Positions 51,893 to 59,757 of a stretch of DNA of 64,000 bases are shown piece after piece. The DNA comes from Streptomyces sp. Sge12. Lineage in GTDB: Bacteria > Actinomycetota > Actinomycetes > Streptomycetales > Streptomycetaceae. Both the position numbers and the translations under genes were made by a program. The stretch covers positions 7,740,501 through 7,804,500 of the forward strand of contig NZ_CP020555.1 in the NCBI RefSeq assembly GCF_002080455.1, written 5' to 3'. The first letter of the stretch is position 1, and every line of letters starts with the position of its first letter. Below the pieces are notes generated by a model. That model saw only the letters and a list, made by a program, of their open reading frames with translations, did not search any database and was not told the origin of the DNA.

Positions 51893-52342
51893 TCAGACCT
51901 CGCCGCGCCAGGCACCGGTCGCGACGCCGCGCGACTCGATGTACATCTTGAACCGCTTCAGGTCGCCCGCGACCTGGCGCTTGACGAAGCCGAGCTTGTC
52001 GGCGGCGCTCTCGGCCAGCCCCTCGGGCACCCAGTTCATGTGCAGCACGACCTTGGTGGTGGTCGCGTCGATCGGCTGGAAGACGACCAGTCCGGCCTGG
52101 CGCGTCTCCCCGTCGACCGTCATCCACGCGACGCGGCGGTCGGGGAGCTGTTCGGTGATCTGCGCATCGAACTCACGCTGTACACCGTTCACGTTGGTCA
52201 CCCAGTGGGTGAGCGTGTCGGTGCGCTGGTCGATGCGTTCGACCCCCTCCATGAAGGCGGGGAACTCCTCGAACTGCGTCCACTGGTTGTAGGCCGTCCG
52301 TACCGGAACGTTGACCTCGACGTACTCCTCGACGTGCGACAT
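51893..52342 (-). CDS. SRPBCC family (polyketide cyclase-like) protein
   Basis: A 149-residue START/SRPBCC-fold protein: HVEEYVEVNVPVRTAYNQWTQFEEFPAFMEGVERI, WMTVDGETRQAGLVVFQPIDATTTKVVLHMNWVPEG and a C-terminal helix packing over the cavity. It binds a hydrophobic ligand; enzyme activity is not evident. ATG 52342 follows AAAGGATGCGC. It is first in an operon with the DUF1206 gene and divergent from a flavin reductase gene. Confidence 0.88.
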   Translation of the reverse strand: MSHVEEYVEVNVPVRTAYNQWTQFEEFPAFMEGVERIDQRTDTLTHWVTNVNGVQREFDAQITEQLPDRRVAWMTVDGETRQAGLVVFQPIDATTTKVVLHMNWVPEGLAESAADKLGFVKRQVAGDLKRFKMYIESRGVATGAWRGEV

Positions 52343-52496
52343 GCGCATCCTTTCGGTACCGTTCTCGGCCCCCGTCCTGCGAGGACCCTTCAGGGCCCGG
52401 CTACCCGGCCCCGGGCGCCCCATGCGCCGTGGTTGGGCGCCGGCCACGGGGGCAGGTGCCCGGCAAGGGCGTCGAGAGCGGCAGGAGGGAGCGGTC

Positions 52497-52994
52497 ATGG
52501 CACCGAAGGACCTCGACCTCGGCGCGTTCGCCGAGGTCCTGAACGGCCCCGTGTACGTGGTGACGGTGGCGGCCGCGGGCGAGCGCTCGGGCTGCCTGGT
52601 GGGCTTCGCCTCGCAGTGCTCGATCGGGCCGCCGCGCTTCGTGGTGTGGCTGTCCCGGCAGAACCACACGTTCCGGGTGGCACGCGGAGCCACGCACCTG
52701 GCGGTGCACCTGCTCGATCGTGGCCGGCATCCGCTGGCCGAGCTGTTCGGCGGCGAGACGGGCGACGAGGTGGACAAGTTCGCCCGGGTGGACTGGCGGC
52801 CCAGCGCCGACGGGAGTCCCGTGCTGACCGGGGCCCGCGCCTGGTTCGTCGGCCGGATCGAGACACGGCTGGACGGCGGCGACCACGAGGGCTTCGTCCT
52901 GGCGCCGACCGAGGTCTGCGCACCGGCCCGCGGCGAACCCGCCTCGATGAGGTACACCGACGTCCAGGAGATCGACGCCGGACACCCCGCCTGA
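52497..52994 (+). CDS. flavin reductase-like FMN-binding protein
   Basis: A 165-residue FMN-binding split-barrel protein: NGPVYVVTVAAAGERSGCLVGFASQCSIGPPRFVVWLSRQNHTFRVARGATHLAVHLLDRG is the flavin-reductase domain N-terminal half. It may supply reduced FMN to an oxygenase or act directly on a substrate; no partner is adjacent. GGAGGGAGCGGTC precedes ATG 52497. A bidirectional terminator follows. Confidence 0.9.
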   Translation: MAPKDLDLGAFAEVLNGPVYVVTVAAAGERSGCLVGFASQCSIGPPRFVVWLSRQNHTFRVARGATHLAVHLLDRGRHPLAELFGGETGDEVDKFARVDWRPSADGSPVLTGARAWFVGRIETRLDGGDHEGFVLAPTEVCAPARGEPASMRYTDVQEIDAGHPA

Positions 52995-53109
52995 CCAGCA
53001 CTTCGGCCGGAACACCGGACGCCCGGCGCCGGTACGCGGGCGCCGGACACAGGACCGCGGCCGCACGCGGTGCCCGGGGGGACGGGACACCGGCGTGCGG
53101 CCGCGGATC

Positions 53110-53149
53110 TCGGCGAGTCGCCGCCCCGCTCGAAACGGCGACTCGCCGA
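53110..53149. terminator. 14-bp stem-loop between convergent genes
   Basis: Perfect 14-base arms (53110-53123, TCGGCGAGTCGCCG, and 53136-53149) with a 12-base loop. Each arm is itself nearly palindromic. It lies between the convergent flavin reductase and DUF4230 genes in a gap of 246 bases that shows nothing else. Confidence 0.8.
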
Positions 53150-53240
53150 CACTCACGCGTATGACCACGAATCGAGGGCTCAAACAGGATCGATCGAGGG
53201 AATCTGTTCGTGGCCCCGTGCGGTACCGGGCCGCGCCCCC

Positions 53241-53903
53241 TCACCCGTAGCTGACGTTCACCGTGCGGAAGCCGAGGGAGTGCAGCAGCCCCTCCAGCAT
53301 CGCCGTCGTGTTCTTCTCGGCGCGCTCCGCGAGGCCGCTGTCGCGGGCCGCCTCGTCGATGTGCTGCGCGGCGAGCTTCTGGACGGCCTGCTCACCGGCC
53401 GGGTTGTCGGAGAAGAGATCACCGAGCCGGTCCAGCAGGCCGCGCTGCTTCGACACCGCGTACGAACGGTTCGGGTCCAGGGCGGCGGCTCCCAGCACCG
53501 GCCGCGGCAGCCGGATCGTGGCCTGCGTACGGTCGCCGTTGACCGTGACGCTCTGCTCGCCCAGCCCGCCCAGGTCCACGTAGCCGCTGACCGAGCCGGC
53601 TCCCACGTACAGCGTGCGGGTCCCGCGGATCGCGTCCGGCAGGAACGCCGCGTCCTTCTCCAGGTCCACGACCACCTGGAAATTGCCGACGGCGGCCTCG
53701 TAACGGTGCATGTCCTGCAACGATTTGAGCAGCGCCGGGCCGGAGCGGTCGTGCGTCCTGTCACCGAACAGTGCGCCGAGTCCCGGAATCGGGCTGAAGC
53801 GCCCCACCAGCACGATCAGGACCACGACCACCACCACGCCCACGGCGATCCTCGCCCACCACCGGCGCCCTGTGGCGCCCGGCCGATCCGAAGAGGTTTC
53901 CAT
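53241..53903 (-). CDS. DUF4230 membrane-anchored protein
   Basis: A 220-residue protein with one N-terminal membrane helix (about 18-36) and an extracytoplasmic DUF4230 domain: YEAAVGNFQVVVDLEKDAAFLPDAIRGTRTLYVGAGSVSGYVDLGGL, ATIRLPRPVLGAAALDPNRSYAVSKQRGLLDRLGDLFSD. Function unknown. No ribosome site is present; a GGGTAT box lies 9 bases before ATG 53903, as with the VanZ and first YbdK genes. Confidence 0.9.
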   Translation of the reverse strand: METSSDRPGATGRRWWARIAVGVVVVVVLIVLVGRFSPIPGLGALFGDRTHDRSGPALLKSLQDMHRYEAAVGNFQVVVDLEKDAAFLPDAIRGTRTLYVGAGSVSGYVDLGGLGEQSVTVNGDRTQATIRLPRPVLGAAALDPNRSYAVSKQRGLLDRLGDLFSDNPAGEQAVQKLAAQHIDEAARDSGLAERAEKNTTAMLEGLLHSLGFRTVNVSYG

Positions 53904-53912
53904 GCTCCGCGG

Positions 53913-53937
53913 ATACCCCGTGGACGCCGCTCCAGCG
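53913..53937 (-). promoter_or_regulatory. possible SigB-type promoter of the DUF4230 gene
   Basis: On the minus strand GGGTAT (53913-53918) with CGCT 15 bases upstream (53934-53937); the -35 differs from GNNT at its first base. The -10 box is 9 bases from the start codon. Confidence 0.42.
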
Positions 53938-53945
53938 CCCGGCCC

Positions 53946-55322
53946 CTACGTCAGCCCCGTCCTCAAGGGCGCCGTGTGCGCCCGGACCTGTTCGGGCGTC
54001 AGGTACGCGTCCGTGTGCTCGAACTCCCGCAGCGTCGGCGGTCGCCACGCCTGGAAGCCCGTCCGCACGAAGTCGTCGCCCGCGACCGCGTTGAGCAGCC
54101 AGTTCGTCGCGACCCTGGTCTTCGCCACGTTGGTGCGCAGCGCCGCCCAGTGGTACCCCCGGGCCACCGCCTGCGCGGGCAGCCCGCGCAGCTCGATGCC
54201 GAGCGGCCTGGAGACGCCGTCGCGTCCGCCCAGGTCCACCACGAGCCCGAGGTCCTTGTGCCGGTAGGGGCGGAGCTCCTGCTGGCGCAGGGTGGCGATG
54301 AGGTTGTCGGCTGCCGTGCGTCCCTGCCGCTGGGCGTGCTGGGCGGTGGGCGGGCAGACCGCGCCGTCCCCGCCCGAAGCGAGGTCGGGCACCGCCGCCG
54401 CGTCGCCGAGCGCGAGGACTCCCGGGAGGCCGGGGACCGTCAGGTCGGGGGAGACCACGAGCCGCCCGCGATCAGTGTCGGCCTCCAGCGTGGCGATGAG
54501 CGGACTGGCGGACACTCCGGCGGTCCAGATCAAAGTGTGGCTGCGCAGCACACGACCGTCGGTGAGCGTCACCTCGTCCGGCCCGGCCTTCGCCACGGAC
54601 ACGCCGAGCGAGACCTCGATGCCCCGCCGCTCCAGCACCTCCAGGGCGGACCTGCCCAGCGCCTCGCCGAGTTCCGGCATCAGGGTGGGGGCGATGTCCA
54701 CGAGGTGCCAGCGGATCTGCCGCGGGTCCAGCCGCGGGTAGCGCCGCACCGCGTGGTGGGTCAGCCGTTGCAGGCAGGCCGCCGTCTCGGTGCCCGCGTA
54801 GCCGCCGCCCACCACGACGAAGCAGAGCCGTGAGGCCCGCTCGGCCTCGTCCTCGCACGCGTCGGCGAGATCGAGCTGGGCGATGACGTGGTCGCGCAGG
54901 TGCGCGGCCTCGGCAAGGGTCTTCATCCCGCGGGCGTGCTCGGCGAGCCCCGGGATGTCGAAGGAACGGGTGACGCTGCCCGGGGCCAGCACCAGGTGGT
55001 CGTAGGCCCGGGGGATCAGCTCGCCCGAGATCTTCCGTACGACGCACACCTTCGCCCGGGTGTCCACGCCGACGACGCCGCCGGGCACGATGTGGGTCCG
55101 GTGCCGGCGGCTGCGGCGCAGGGACAGGGCGATCGACTGCGGGGTCAGCACCCCTGCGGCCACCTGCGGCAGCAGAGGCAGGTAGAGCTGGAAGGAGGAC
55201 GGGGTGACGAGGGTGATCTCCGCCTCGCCGGGGGAGAGCCGCCGCTCGAGACGGCGTACGCACTCCACACCGGCGAATCCGGCGCCCACCACGAGAATCC
55301 TCGGACGTGCCACAGCTGTCAT
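53946..55322 (-). CDS. ndh: type II NADH dehydrogenase (NAD(P)/FAD oxidoreductase)
   Basis: A 458-residue membrane-associated flavoprotein. FAD-binding motif VVGAGFAGVECVRRL is at about 11-26, NADH-binding VVGGGYAGTETAACL at about 170-185, and GVLALGDAAAVPD near the C-terminal FAD contact. It transfers electrons from NADH to quinone without proton pumping. The C-terminal amphipathic region (about 400-458) should dock to the membrane. A 40-residue membrane ORF precedes it by 68 bases. Confidence 0.92.
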   Translation of the reverse strand: MTAVARPRILVVGAGFAGVECVRRLERRLSPGEAEITLVTPSSFQLYLPLLPQVAAGVLTPQSIALSLRRSRRHRTHIVPGGVVGVDTRAKVCVVRKISGELIPRAYDHLVLAPGSVTRSFDIPGLAEHARGMKTLAEAAHLRDHVIAQLDLADACEDEAERASRLCFVVVGGGYAGTETAACLQRLTHHAVRRYPRLDPRQIRWHLVDIAPTLMPELGEALGRSALEVLERRGIEVSLGVSVAKAGPDEVTLTDGRVLRSHTLIWTAGVSASPLIATLEADTDRGRLVVSPDLTVPGLPGVLALGDAAAVPDLASGGDGAVCPPTAQHAQRQGRTAADNLIATLRQQELRPYRHKDLGLVVDLGGRDGVSRPLGIELRGLPAQAVARGYHWAALRTNVAKTRVATNWLLNAVAGDDFVRTGFQAWRPPTLREFEHTDAYLTPEQVRAHTAPLRTGLT

Positions 55323-55390
55323 GGTGTTGCTCCCTTCCCGGGCCTGCCGAGTCCATGGACTCCTGCGCTTGTGCCCCCGTGCGGGAATAC

Positions 55391-55513
55391 CTACCGGTGC
55401 CGGGCCAGGCTGCTGACGAGGACGAGGAGGGCGAACGCGATCACGATCAGGTGGAGCCAGGCGGGGCCGGGGGCCGGGGTCAGGGCCAGGGAGGTGAGCG
55501 CATGAGATGTCAT
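55391..55513 (-). CDS. 40-residue single-helix membrane microprotein
   Basis: A short frame (MTSHALTSLALTPAPGP then WLHLIVIAFALLVLVSSLARHR) encodes one membrane helix with a basic cytoplasmic end, as in real small membrane proteins. AGG lies 8 bases before ATG 55513. It ends 68 bases before the ndh start on the same strand, so the two may share a transcript. Without comparative data it remains tentative. Confidence 0.45.
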   Translation of the reverse strand: MTSHALTSLALTPAPGPAWLHLIVIAFALLVLVSSLARHR

Positions 55514-55525
55514 ACCGCGCGCCTG

Positions 55526-55578
55526 CCCCCGTACGGCGGGACGATGCTCCCGTACGCGGCCGCAGTCGCGTACGGGGG
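55526..55578 (-). terminator. inverted repeat after the HATPase gene
   Basis: CCCCCGTACG (55526-55535) pairs perfectly with 55569-55578; a third CCCGTACG copy lies in the loop. It begins 14 bases after the HATPase stop codon and so may end that transcript. Confidence 0.55.
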
Positions 55579-55592
55579 ACGGACCGGCTGGG

Positions 55593-56057
55593 TCAGCGGC
55601 CGGTGGACCTGCCCGAGGTCAGCCGGGACGCCTCGACCTCGGCCCAGACCGCCTTGCCGTTCTCGTGGGTGCTGGTGCCCCAGCGATCGGAGAGCCGCTC
55701 CACGATGTACAGGCCGTGGCCGCCGGGGATGCCGCGCTGTGGCGACGGGTGGCGGCGCGGCAGCGTCGTCGAGCCGTCGAACACCTCGATCCGCAGGACC
55801 TCGCCGGCCGCGAGGGCGAGCTCGACGCAACCACCCGCGTGCAGGGCCGCGTTGGTCAGCAGCTCGGACACGAGGAGCAGGACGTCCTCGGACGTCTCAC
55901 TGCCGTCCCAGCCCCAGTCGGCCAGCGCCTGGCGCGTGAAGTCACGGCCCTTGGACACATGGCCGCGCACGCCCGAGAGGGCCAGCCGGCGGCGCTGCCC
56001 CGCTATGGAAGGCCCGGCAGGCCGTCGATCGCCGGTTTCCGGCCCGATCGTTTCCAC
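55593..56057 (-). CDS. anti-sigma factor kinase, HATPase (RsbW-like)
   Basis: A 154-residue GHKL ATP-binding protein: N box SELLTNAALHAGG, G1 IEVFDGSTTLP, G2 GGHGLYIVERLSDRWG. It closely resembles the protein at 23561 (both share FTRQALxDWGWDG-like or REALEDWGWDG and EDVLLLVSELLTNA). GTG 56057 lies after GGTGAAAG. It is probably monocistronic; 115 bases separate it from the MEDS gene upstream. Confidence 0.88.
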   Translation of the reverse strand: METIGPETGDRRPAGPSIAGQRRRLALSGVRGHVSKGRDFTRQALADWGWDGSETSEDVLLLVSELLTNAALHAGGCVELALAAGEVLRIEVFDGSTTLPRRHPSPQRGIPGGHGLYIVERLSDRWGTSTHENGKAVWAEVEASRLTSGRSTGR

Positions 56058-56172
56058 TGTGGTCTTTCACCCCCACCGTTGACGTCGGTCTCCATTTGTG
56101 GGACCGGTCCGGGCCCCGTGGGGCCGAGGACACCCGAACATGTCCGTGACAGTCTAGGGGACCGCCGGGCCC

Positions 56173-57141
56173 TCAGGACGTGCCCATGTGCAGTCTCAGG
56201 GTGAGACCGCTGTCGGAGGCGCGGATCTCGACCAGGTCGCACAGCTGGTGGATCATCCACAGGCCGCGGCCGCCGTTGACGGAGGCCAGGGCGGGGCGGC
56301 GACGTCCCGCCAGCGGGTTCGCCAGCCGGCCCGCGTCGCGGATCTCCGCCACGACCCCGGGACCTCCGTCCGGACCTCCGCCCGCCGTGTTCCACAGCCG
56401 CAGTGAGCCACGCCCGCCTCCGTGGGCGAGAGAGTTGGCGGCGGCCTCGCTCACCGCGAGGACGAGGTCGCCGCGCCGCGCAGGGCTCAGGGCGGTGTCG
56501 CGGGTCCACGCCTCGGCGTAGGCGCGCACCTCACCCAGCTCCCCGTGGGCGTACGCGAACCAGGGCGCGGCCCCGTCCGGCTCGGGCAGGGGGTGGTCGC
56601 AGTCGGCGCTGACGACGGCGGCGTCGACGTGGTCCTGGCTGATCTGGACCTTGCCCTCTTCCCTCAGCTCCGGATGGGTGCGCCGGGCGTCCTTCACCAC
56701 CGCGGCGGGCAGGCCGAGGACGTCGTACGGGCACAGGATCGTGGCCGGCCGCCCCGCGAACGCGGTGTTGATGAGGGCCTCGTGACGCGTGGCCTCCAGC
56801 ACCTCGGCCTGCGAGCGTCCGGCCCAGATCGGCTCGCCGACGATCCGGGCGGGCCGGTCCGGGTACCGGTCGGCGAACTCCTGCAGGGTGGCCAGGATGC
56901 GGCCCGGGTTGCGGCCCGTCTGCCTCATGTCCGTCCAGGTGACCTCGGCCGCGTCGCCGCCGAGGCTCTCGCGCAGCGTGTCCAGCTGTGGACCGGGCAC
57001 GGCAACGAGCACCGGCTCGTCGGCCGTGAGGGCAGCCCGTACGAACCCTCCGACACCCGCCAGGTAATCCGCCTGGCCGCGGTAGAAGAGGGCGGGGTGG
57101 ACGAAGGCCCCGGGGGCGTCGGCCGCAGGATGATTGATCAT
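56173..57141 (-). CDS. MEDS sensor domain fused to an anti-sigma HATPase
   Basis: A 322-residue protein. The N-terminal MEDS (DcmR-type sensory) domain covers about 14-180: FVHPALFYRGQADYLAGVGGFVRAALTADEPVLVAVPGPQLDTLR, and ILCPYDVLGLPAAVVKDARRTHPEL. The C-terminal HATPase (about 205-320) has AVSEAAANSLAHGGG, EIRDAGRLANPL and NGGRGLWMIHQLCDLVEIR. A ligand or redox cue sensed by MEDS could set kinase activity. GGAGGTCGCAGC precedes ATG 57141, which overlaps the STAS stop by 4 bases. Confidence 0.9.
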   Translation of the reverse strand: MINHPAADAPGAFVHPALFYRGQADYLAGVGGFVRAALTADEPVLVAVPGPQLDTLRESLGGDAAEVTWTDMRQTGRNPGRILATLQEFADRYPDRPARIVGEPIWAGRSQAEVLEATRHEALINTAFAGRPATILCPYDVLGLPAAVVKDARRTHPELREEGKVQISQDHVDAAVVSADCDHPLPEPDGAAPWFAYAHGELGEVRAYAEAWTRDTALSPARRGDLVLAVSEAAANSLAHGGGRGSLRLWNTAGGGPDGGPGVVAEIRDAGRLANPLAGRRRPALASVNGGRGLWMIHQLCDLVEIRASDSGLTLRLHMGTS

Positions 57142-57587
57142 GCTGCGACCTCCAGCGCGGCACATTCTTCCGGGAACATCTCCACTACCTTGCGGAGCGA
57201 GTATGGCGGGTGGTGGAGCAGCAGGCGACGTCCTTGTCCGGCGACCGTGGCGTTCGCCTGTACCAGGGCCGCGACGGCGGCCGCGTCGAGGAAGCCCACG
57301 GCGGAGAGGTCGAGGTGCACGACCGGGCCGGGGATCCGGGTGACGACGCCGAGCGCCGCGCTCAGGATCGGCCTGGTGTCGAGGTCGCAGCGGCCGCTCA
57401 GGAGGGCGCCGGGACGGTCGCGCAACGGCCGGGCGGTCAGCGACGACGCCATGCCCGTGCCCGTACACGCGCCCGCCCCGGCGGCCGTGCACCGGACGAC
57501 GGCGTCCGCCCACACCACATCGGCGTCGTAGGGCTGCTGTACGCCGGTGGGCGGGACGGATCCGTCGTCCCGGTGCGGTGCGGGCAT
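57138..57587 (-). CDS. STAS-domain protein lacking the phosphorylatable serine
   Basis: A 149-residue protein with a 45-residue N-terminal extension and a STAS domain. At the position where antagonists have DSxG, this one reads VGFLDAAAVAAL: Asp101 is followed by Ala102. It therefore probably cannot be phosphorylated by an RsbW-type kinase and may bind constitutively or act as a scaffold. It lies between sigma factor 3 (stop 5 bases upstream of its start) and the MEDS-HATPase gene (4-base overlap), so all three are co-transcribed. Confidence 0.85.
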   Translation of the reverse strand: MPAPHRDDGSVPPTGVQQPYDADVVWADAVVRCTAAGAGACTGTGMASSLTARPLRDRPGALLSGRCDLDTRPILSAALGVVTRIPGPVVHLDLSAVGFLDAAAVAALVQANATVAGQGRRLLLHHPPYSLRKVVEMFPEECAALEVAA

Positions 57588-57592
57588 GTCGC

Positions 57593-58513
57593 CTACACCG
57601 TGAGCATTCCGGCCCGCAGCCGGGCCAGGGTCCGCGACAGCAGACGAGAGACCTGCATCTGCGAGATGCCCAGCTCGGTACCGATCTCCGCCTGGGTCTT
57701 CTCGTCACCGAAGCGCATCTGCAGGATCAGCCGGTCGCGCTCGTCCAGCTGTTCCAGCAGGGGGGCGAGGGTGTGGAAGTCCTCGAAGAGCTCCATGGCG
57801 GGGTCGACGTCGCCGAGCCGGTCCGCCAGCGGGCGCATCGTCCGGTTCGTCGTCGACTGCTCGTCGCTCTCGACGCCCGTGTCCAGGGAGCCACTCGTGT
57901 ACCCGTTGGCCGCGATCAGCCCGTCGATGACCTCGTCCTCGGTCAGTTCGAGGTGCGCGGCGACCTCCTTGACCGTCGGGGCCCGGCCCAGGACGTCGGT
58001 CAGCGCCTCCTGGGCCTTGGCGAGTTCCGTACGCAGCTCCTGCAGCCGGCGCGGTACGTGCACGGCCCAGGTGGTGTCACGGAAATAGCGCTTTATCTCA
58101 CCGATGATGTAGGGGAGGGCGAGGGTGGAGAACTCGACGCCGCGCTCGGTGTCGTAGCGGTCGATGGCCTTGATGAGACCGATGGTCCCCACCTGGATCA
58201 CGTCGTCCATGTCCAGGCCCCCGCCCAGCACGCGGGCGCGGAAGCGCCGCGCGGCGAACTGCACGAGGGAGAGGTTCATCTCGATGAGGGTGTTGCGGGC
58301 GTACTGGTACTCGCGCGTGCCCTCTTCCAGGTCGCGGAGTCGCTCGAAGAAGAGCTTCGAGAGCTCGCGCGCGTTGGCGGGTGCCATCTCCCGCGCGTTC
58401 TGCACCTCGGGCAGTGGCCCGTCCTGCGGCGGGGCCCCCACGGCGGGCGCAGCAGGTGTGATCTGCGCCTCTGTTGCACCAATGAGGCTGACGGCGGTGG
58501 CCGAGCGAGACAT
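57593..58513 (-). CDS. RNA polymerase sigma factor, SigB/SigF/SigG type (3)
   Basis: A 306-residue group 3 sigma factor: DDVIQVGTIGLIKAIDRYDTERGVEFSTLALPYIIGEIKRYFRDTTWAV in region 2, HVPRRLQELRTELAKAQ in region 3 and LQMRFGDEKTQAEIGTELGISQMQVSRLLSRTLARLR in region 4. It is more similar to sigma 2 than to sigma 1 by eye. ATG 58513 follows GGGAGGGAACGGCCAC. It heads an operon with a STAS gene and a MEDS-HATPase gene. No SigB-type box is visible upstream. Confidence 0.94.
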   Translation of the reverse strand: MSRSATAVSLIGATEAQITPAAPAVGAPPQDGPLPEVQNAREMAPANARELSKLFFERLRDLEEGTREYQYARNTLIEMNLSLVQFAARRFRARVLGGGLDMDDVIQVGTIGLIKAIDRYDTERGVEFSTLALPYIIGEIKRYFRDTTWAVHVPRRLQELRTELAKAQEALTDVLGRAPTVKEVAAHLELTEDEVIDGLIAANGYTSGSLDTGVESDEQSTTNRTMRPLADRLGDVDPAMELFEDFHTLAPLLEQLDERDRLILQMRFGDEKTQAEIGTELGISQMQVSRLLSRTLARLRAGMLTV

Positions 58514-58730
58514 GTGGCCGTTCCCTCCCGATTGACTGACGGCTGCTCGGCGCTTGTGCCCCGACTTCGCGTCCTTACACACCTGACTCGAAAAACTTTT
58601 CTCGGGCTCTCGCCGGCGGGCGGTTCCCGGCCTTCGGAGGGCCTGTCAAGACCGCGACGTCCGCACCGGGCTGACGAGCAGGCATACTCCCTTGCGGAGG
58701 CCGTACAGATGACGATCCGGGGAGGCGGAC

Positions 58731-59081
58731 ATGACCGGAGCAGAGGACGCACATCACCACGAGGGCGTGGTCGGGGGCGGCTACCCCGCGGGGGCCGGGT
58801 GGGTGGTGACGGCGCACGGGGAGCTGGACCAGGACACGTTGGCCCCGCTCGAGACGGCGCTCGCCTCCGCCGCGGACCGGCACCGGCTGGTCGTGCTGGA
58901 CGCCGCCTCCATCACCTTCGGCGACTCGTCGTTCCTCAACCTGCTGCTGCGGCTGCACCAGCTCACCAACCTGCGGATCGCCGCCCCGGGAGAGCAACTG
59001 CGCCGCCTCTTCGCCCTGACGGGCGCCGATACGGTCCTCTCCCTGCACCCGAGCGTCGAGGACGCCGTCGGCGGGTCATGA
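58731..59081 (+). CDS. STAS-domain anti-sigma factor antagonist
   Basis: A 116-residue STAS protein. The phosphorylation motif is intact (ITFGDSSFLNLLL, Ser66). The N-terminus has a His-rich patch (AEDAHHHEG). GGGGAGGCGG precedes ATG 58731. It is divergent from sigma factor 3 and convergent with an HATPase gene, overlapping it by 6 bases, so it may belong to a switch with either. Confidence 0.9.
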   Translation: MTGAEDAHHHEGVVGGGYPAGAGWVVTAHGELDQDTLAPLETALASAADRHRLVVLDAASITFGDSSFLNLLLRLHQLTNLRIAAPGEQLRRLFALTGADTVLSLHPSVEDAVGGS

Positions 59082-59573
59082 CGGCCGGGTTCCACCCGGA
59101 CCGGGCGACGGCCCGCGACGGGGGCCGGCGTGGGGCCCGCCGTGGTGGTCGCCGTGGGGGTCGGACGTCCCCGGTGGTCGGAAGCAGGCCGTGATCGCCT
59201 TGCCACCGTGGCACGCGTGGACGTCCCAGGAGTCTGCGAGGACGGTCACGATCCCCAGCCCCCGGCCGGAGGTGGCGCCCATGTCGCCATCGGCATCGGC
59301 CGTACGCGGGCGGGGCAGATTCGGGTCGGAGTCGGCGACGCTCACGTGGAGGCAACTGCCGTCCCACGTCAAAACGAGGTGGGCGGGGCCGTCCGCGTGC
59401 AGATGGGCGTTCGTGACGAGCTCGGAGACGCTGAGGAGTACGGAATGCACCGTGTCCGGGGCCGCGCCGCCCCACGGCAGCGAGGCGAGGTGCCCTGCGG
59501 TCCACTGCCGCGCCGCCCGGACTCCTCTCGACACCGGAAACGTGCGGGCCCATCCCACGGCCTTGACCGCCAT
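59076..59573 (-). CDS. anti-sigma factor kinase-like HATPase
   Basis: A 165-residue GHKL protein: N box SELVTNAHLHADG, G1 VSVADSDPNLP, G2 SGRGLGIVTVLADSWDV. The last 30 residues are a His/Gly/Pro-rich tail (DPHGDHHGGPHAGP). ATG 59573 is chosen because GGTGAGGACA precedes it; a GTG 9 bases upstream is in frame. It is convergent with the STAS gene (6-base overlap). A poor SigB-type match (GGAT, 15 bases, GGGTAG) lies at 59625-59649. Confidence 0.87.
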   Translation of the reverse strand: MAVKAVGWARTFPVSRGVRAARQWTAGHLASLPWGGAAPDTVHSVLLSVSELVTNAHLHADGPAHLVLTWDGSCLHVSVADSDPNLPRPRTADADGDMGATSGRGLGIVTVLADSWDVHACHGGKAITACFRPPGTSDPHGDHHGGPHAGPRRGPSPGPGGTRPS

Positions 59574-59757
59574 TGTCCTCACCCCACTTCGGTTGCGTCG
59601 TTCGTGTGGTTCGTCACGGTTCGCCTACCCGCTGCCCGCTCATGCATCCGCCGGTTCCGGGGCGGTGTGTGTCGCACGGCTTCCGATTGGTCGGGATCGG
59701 GTGATCGGATGTGCCCGGCTCGGCGATAGCCTTCTTCATCGGTTGTACGGCGAAAGA

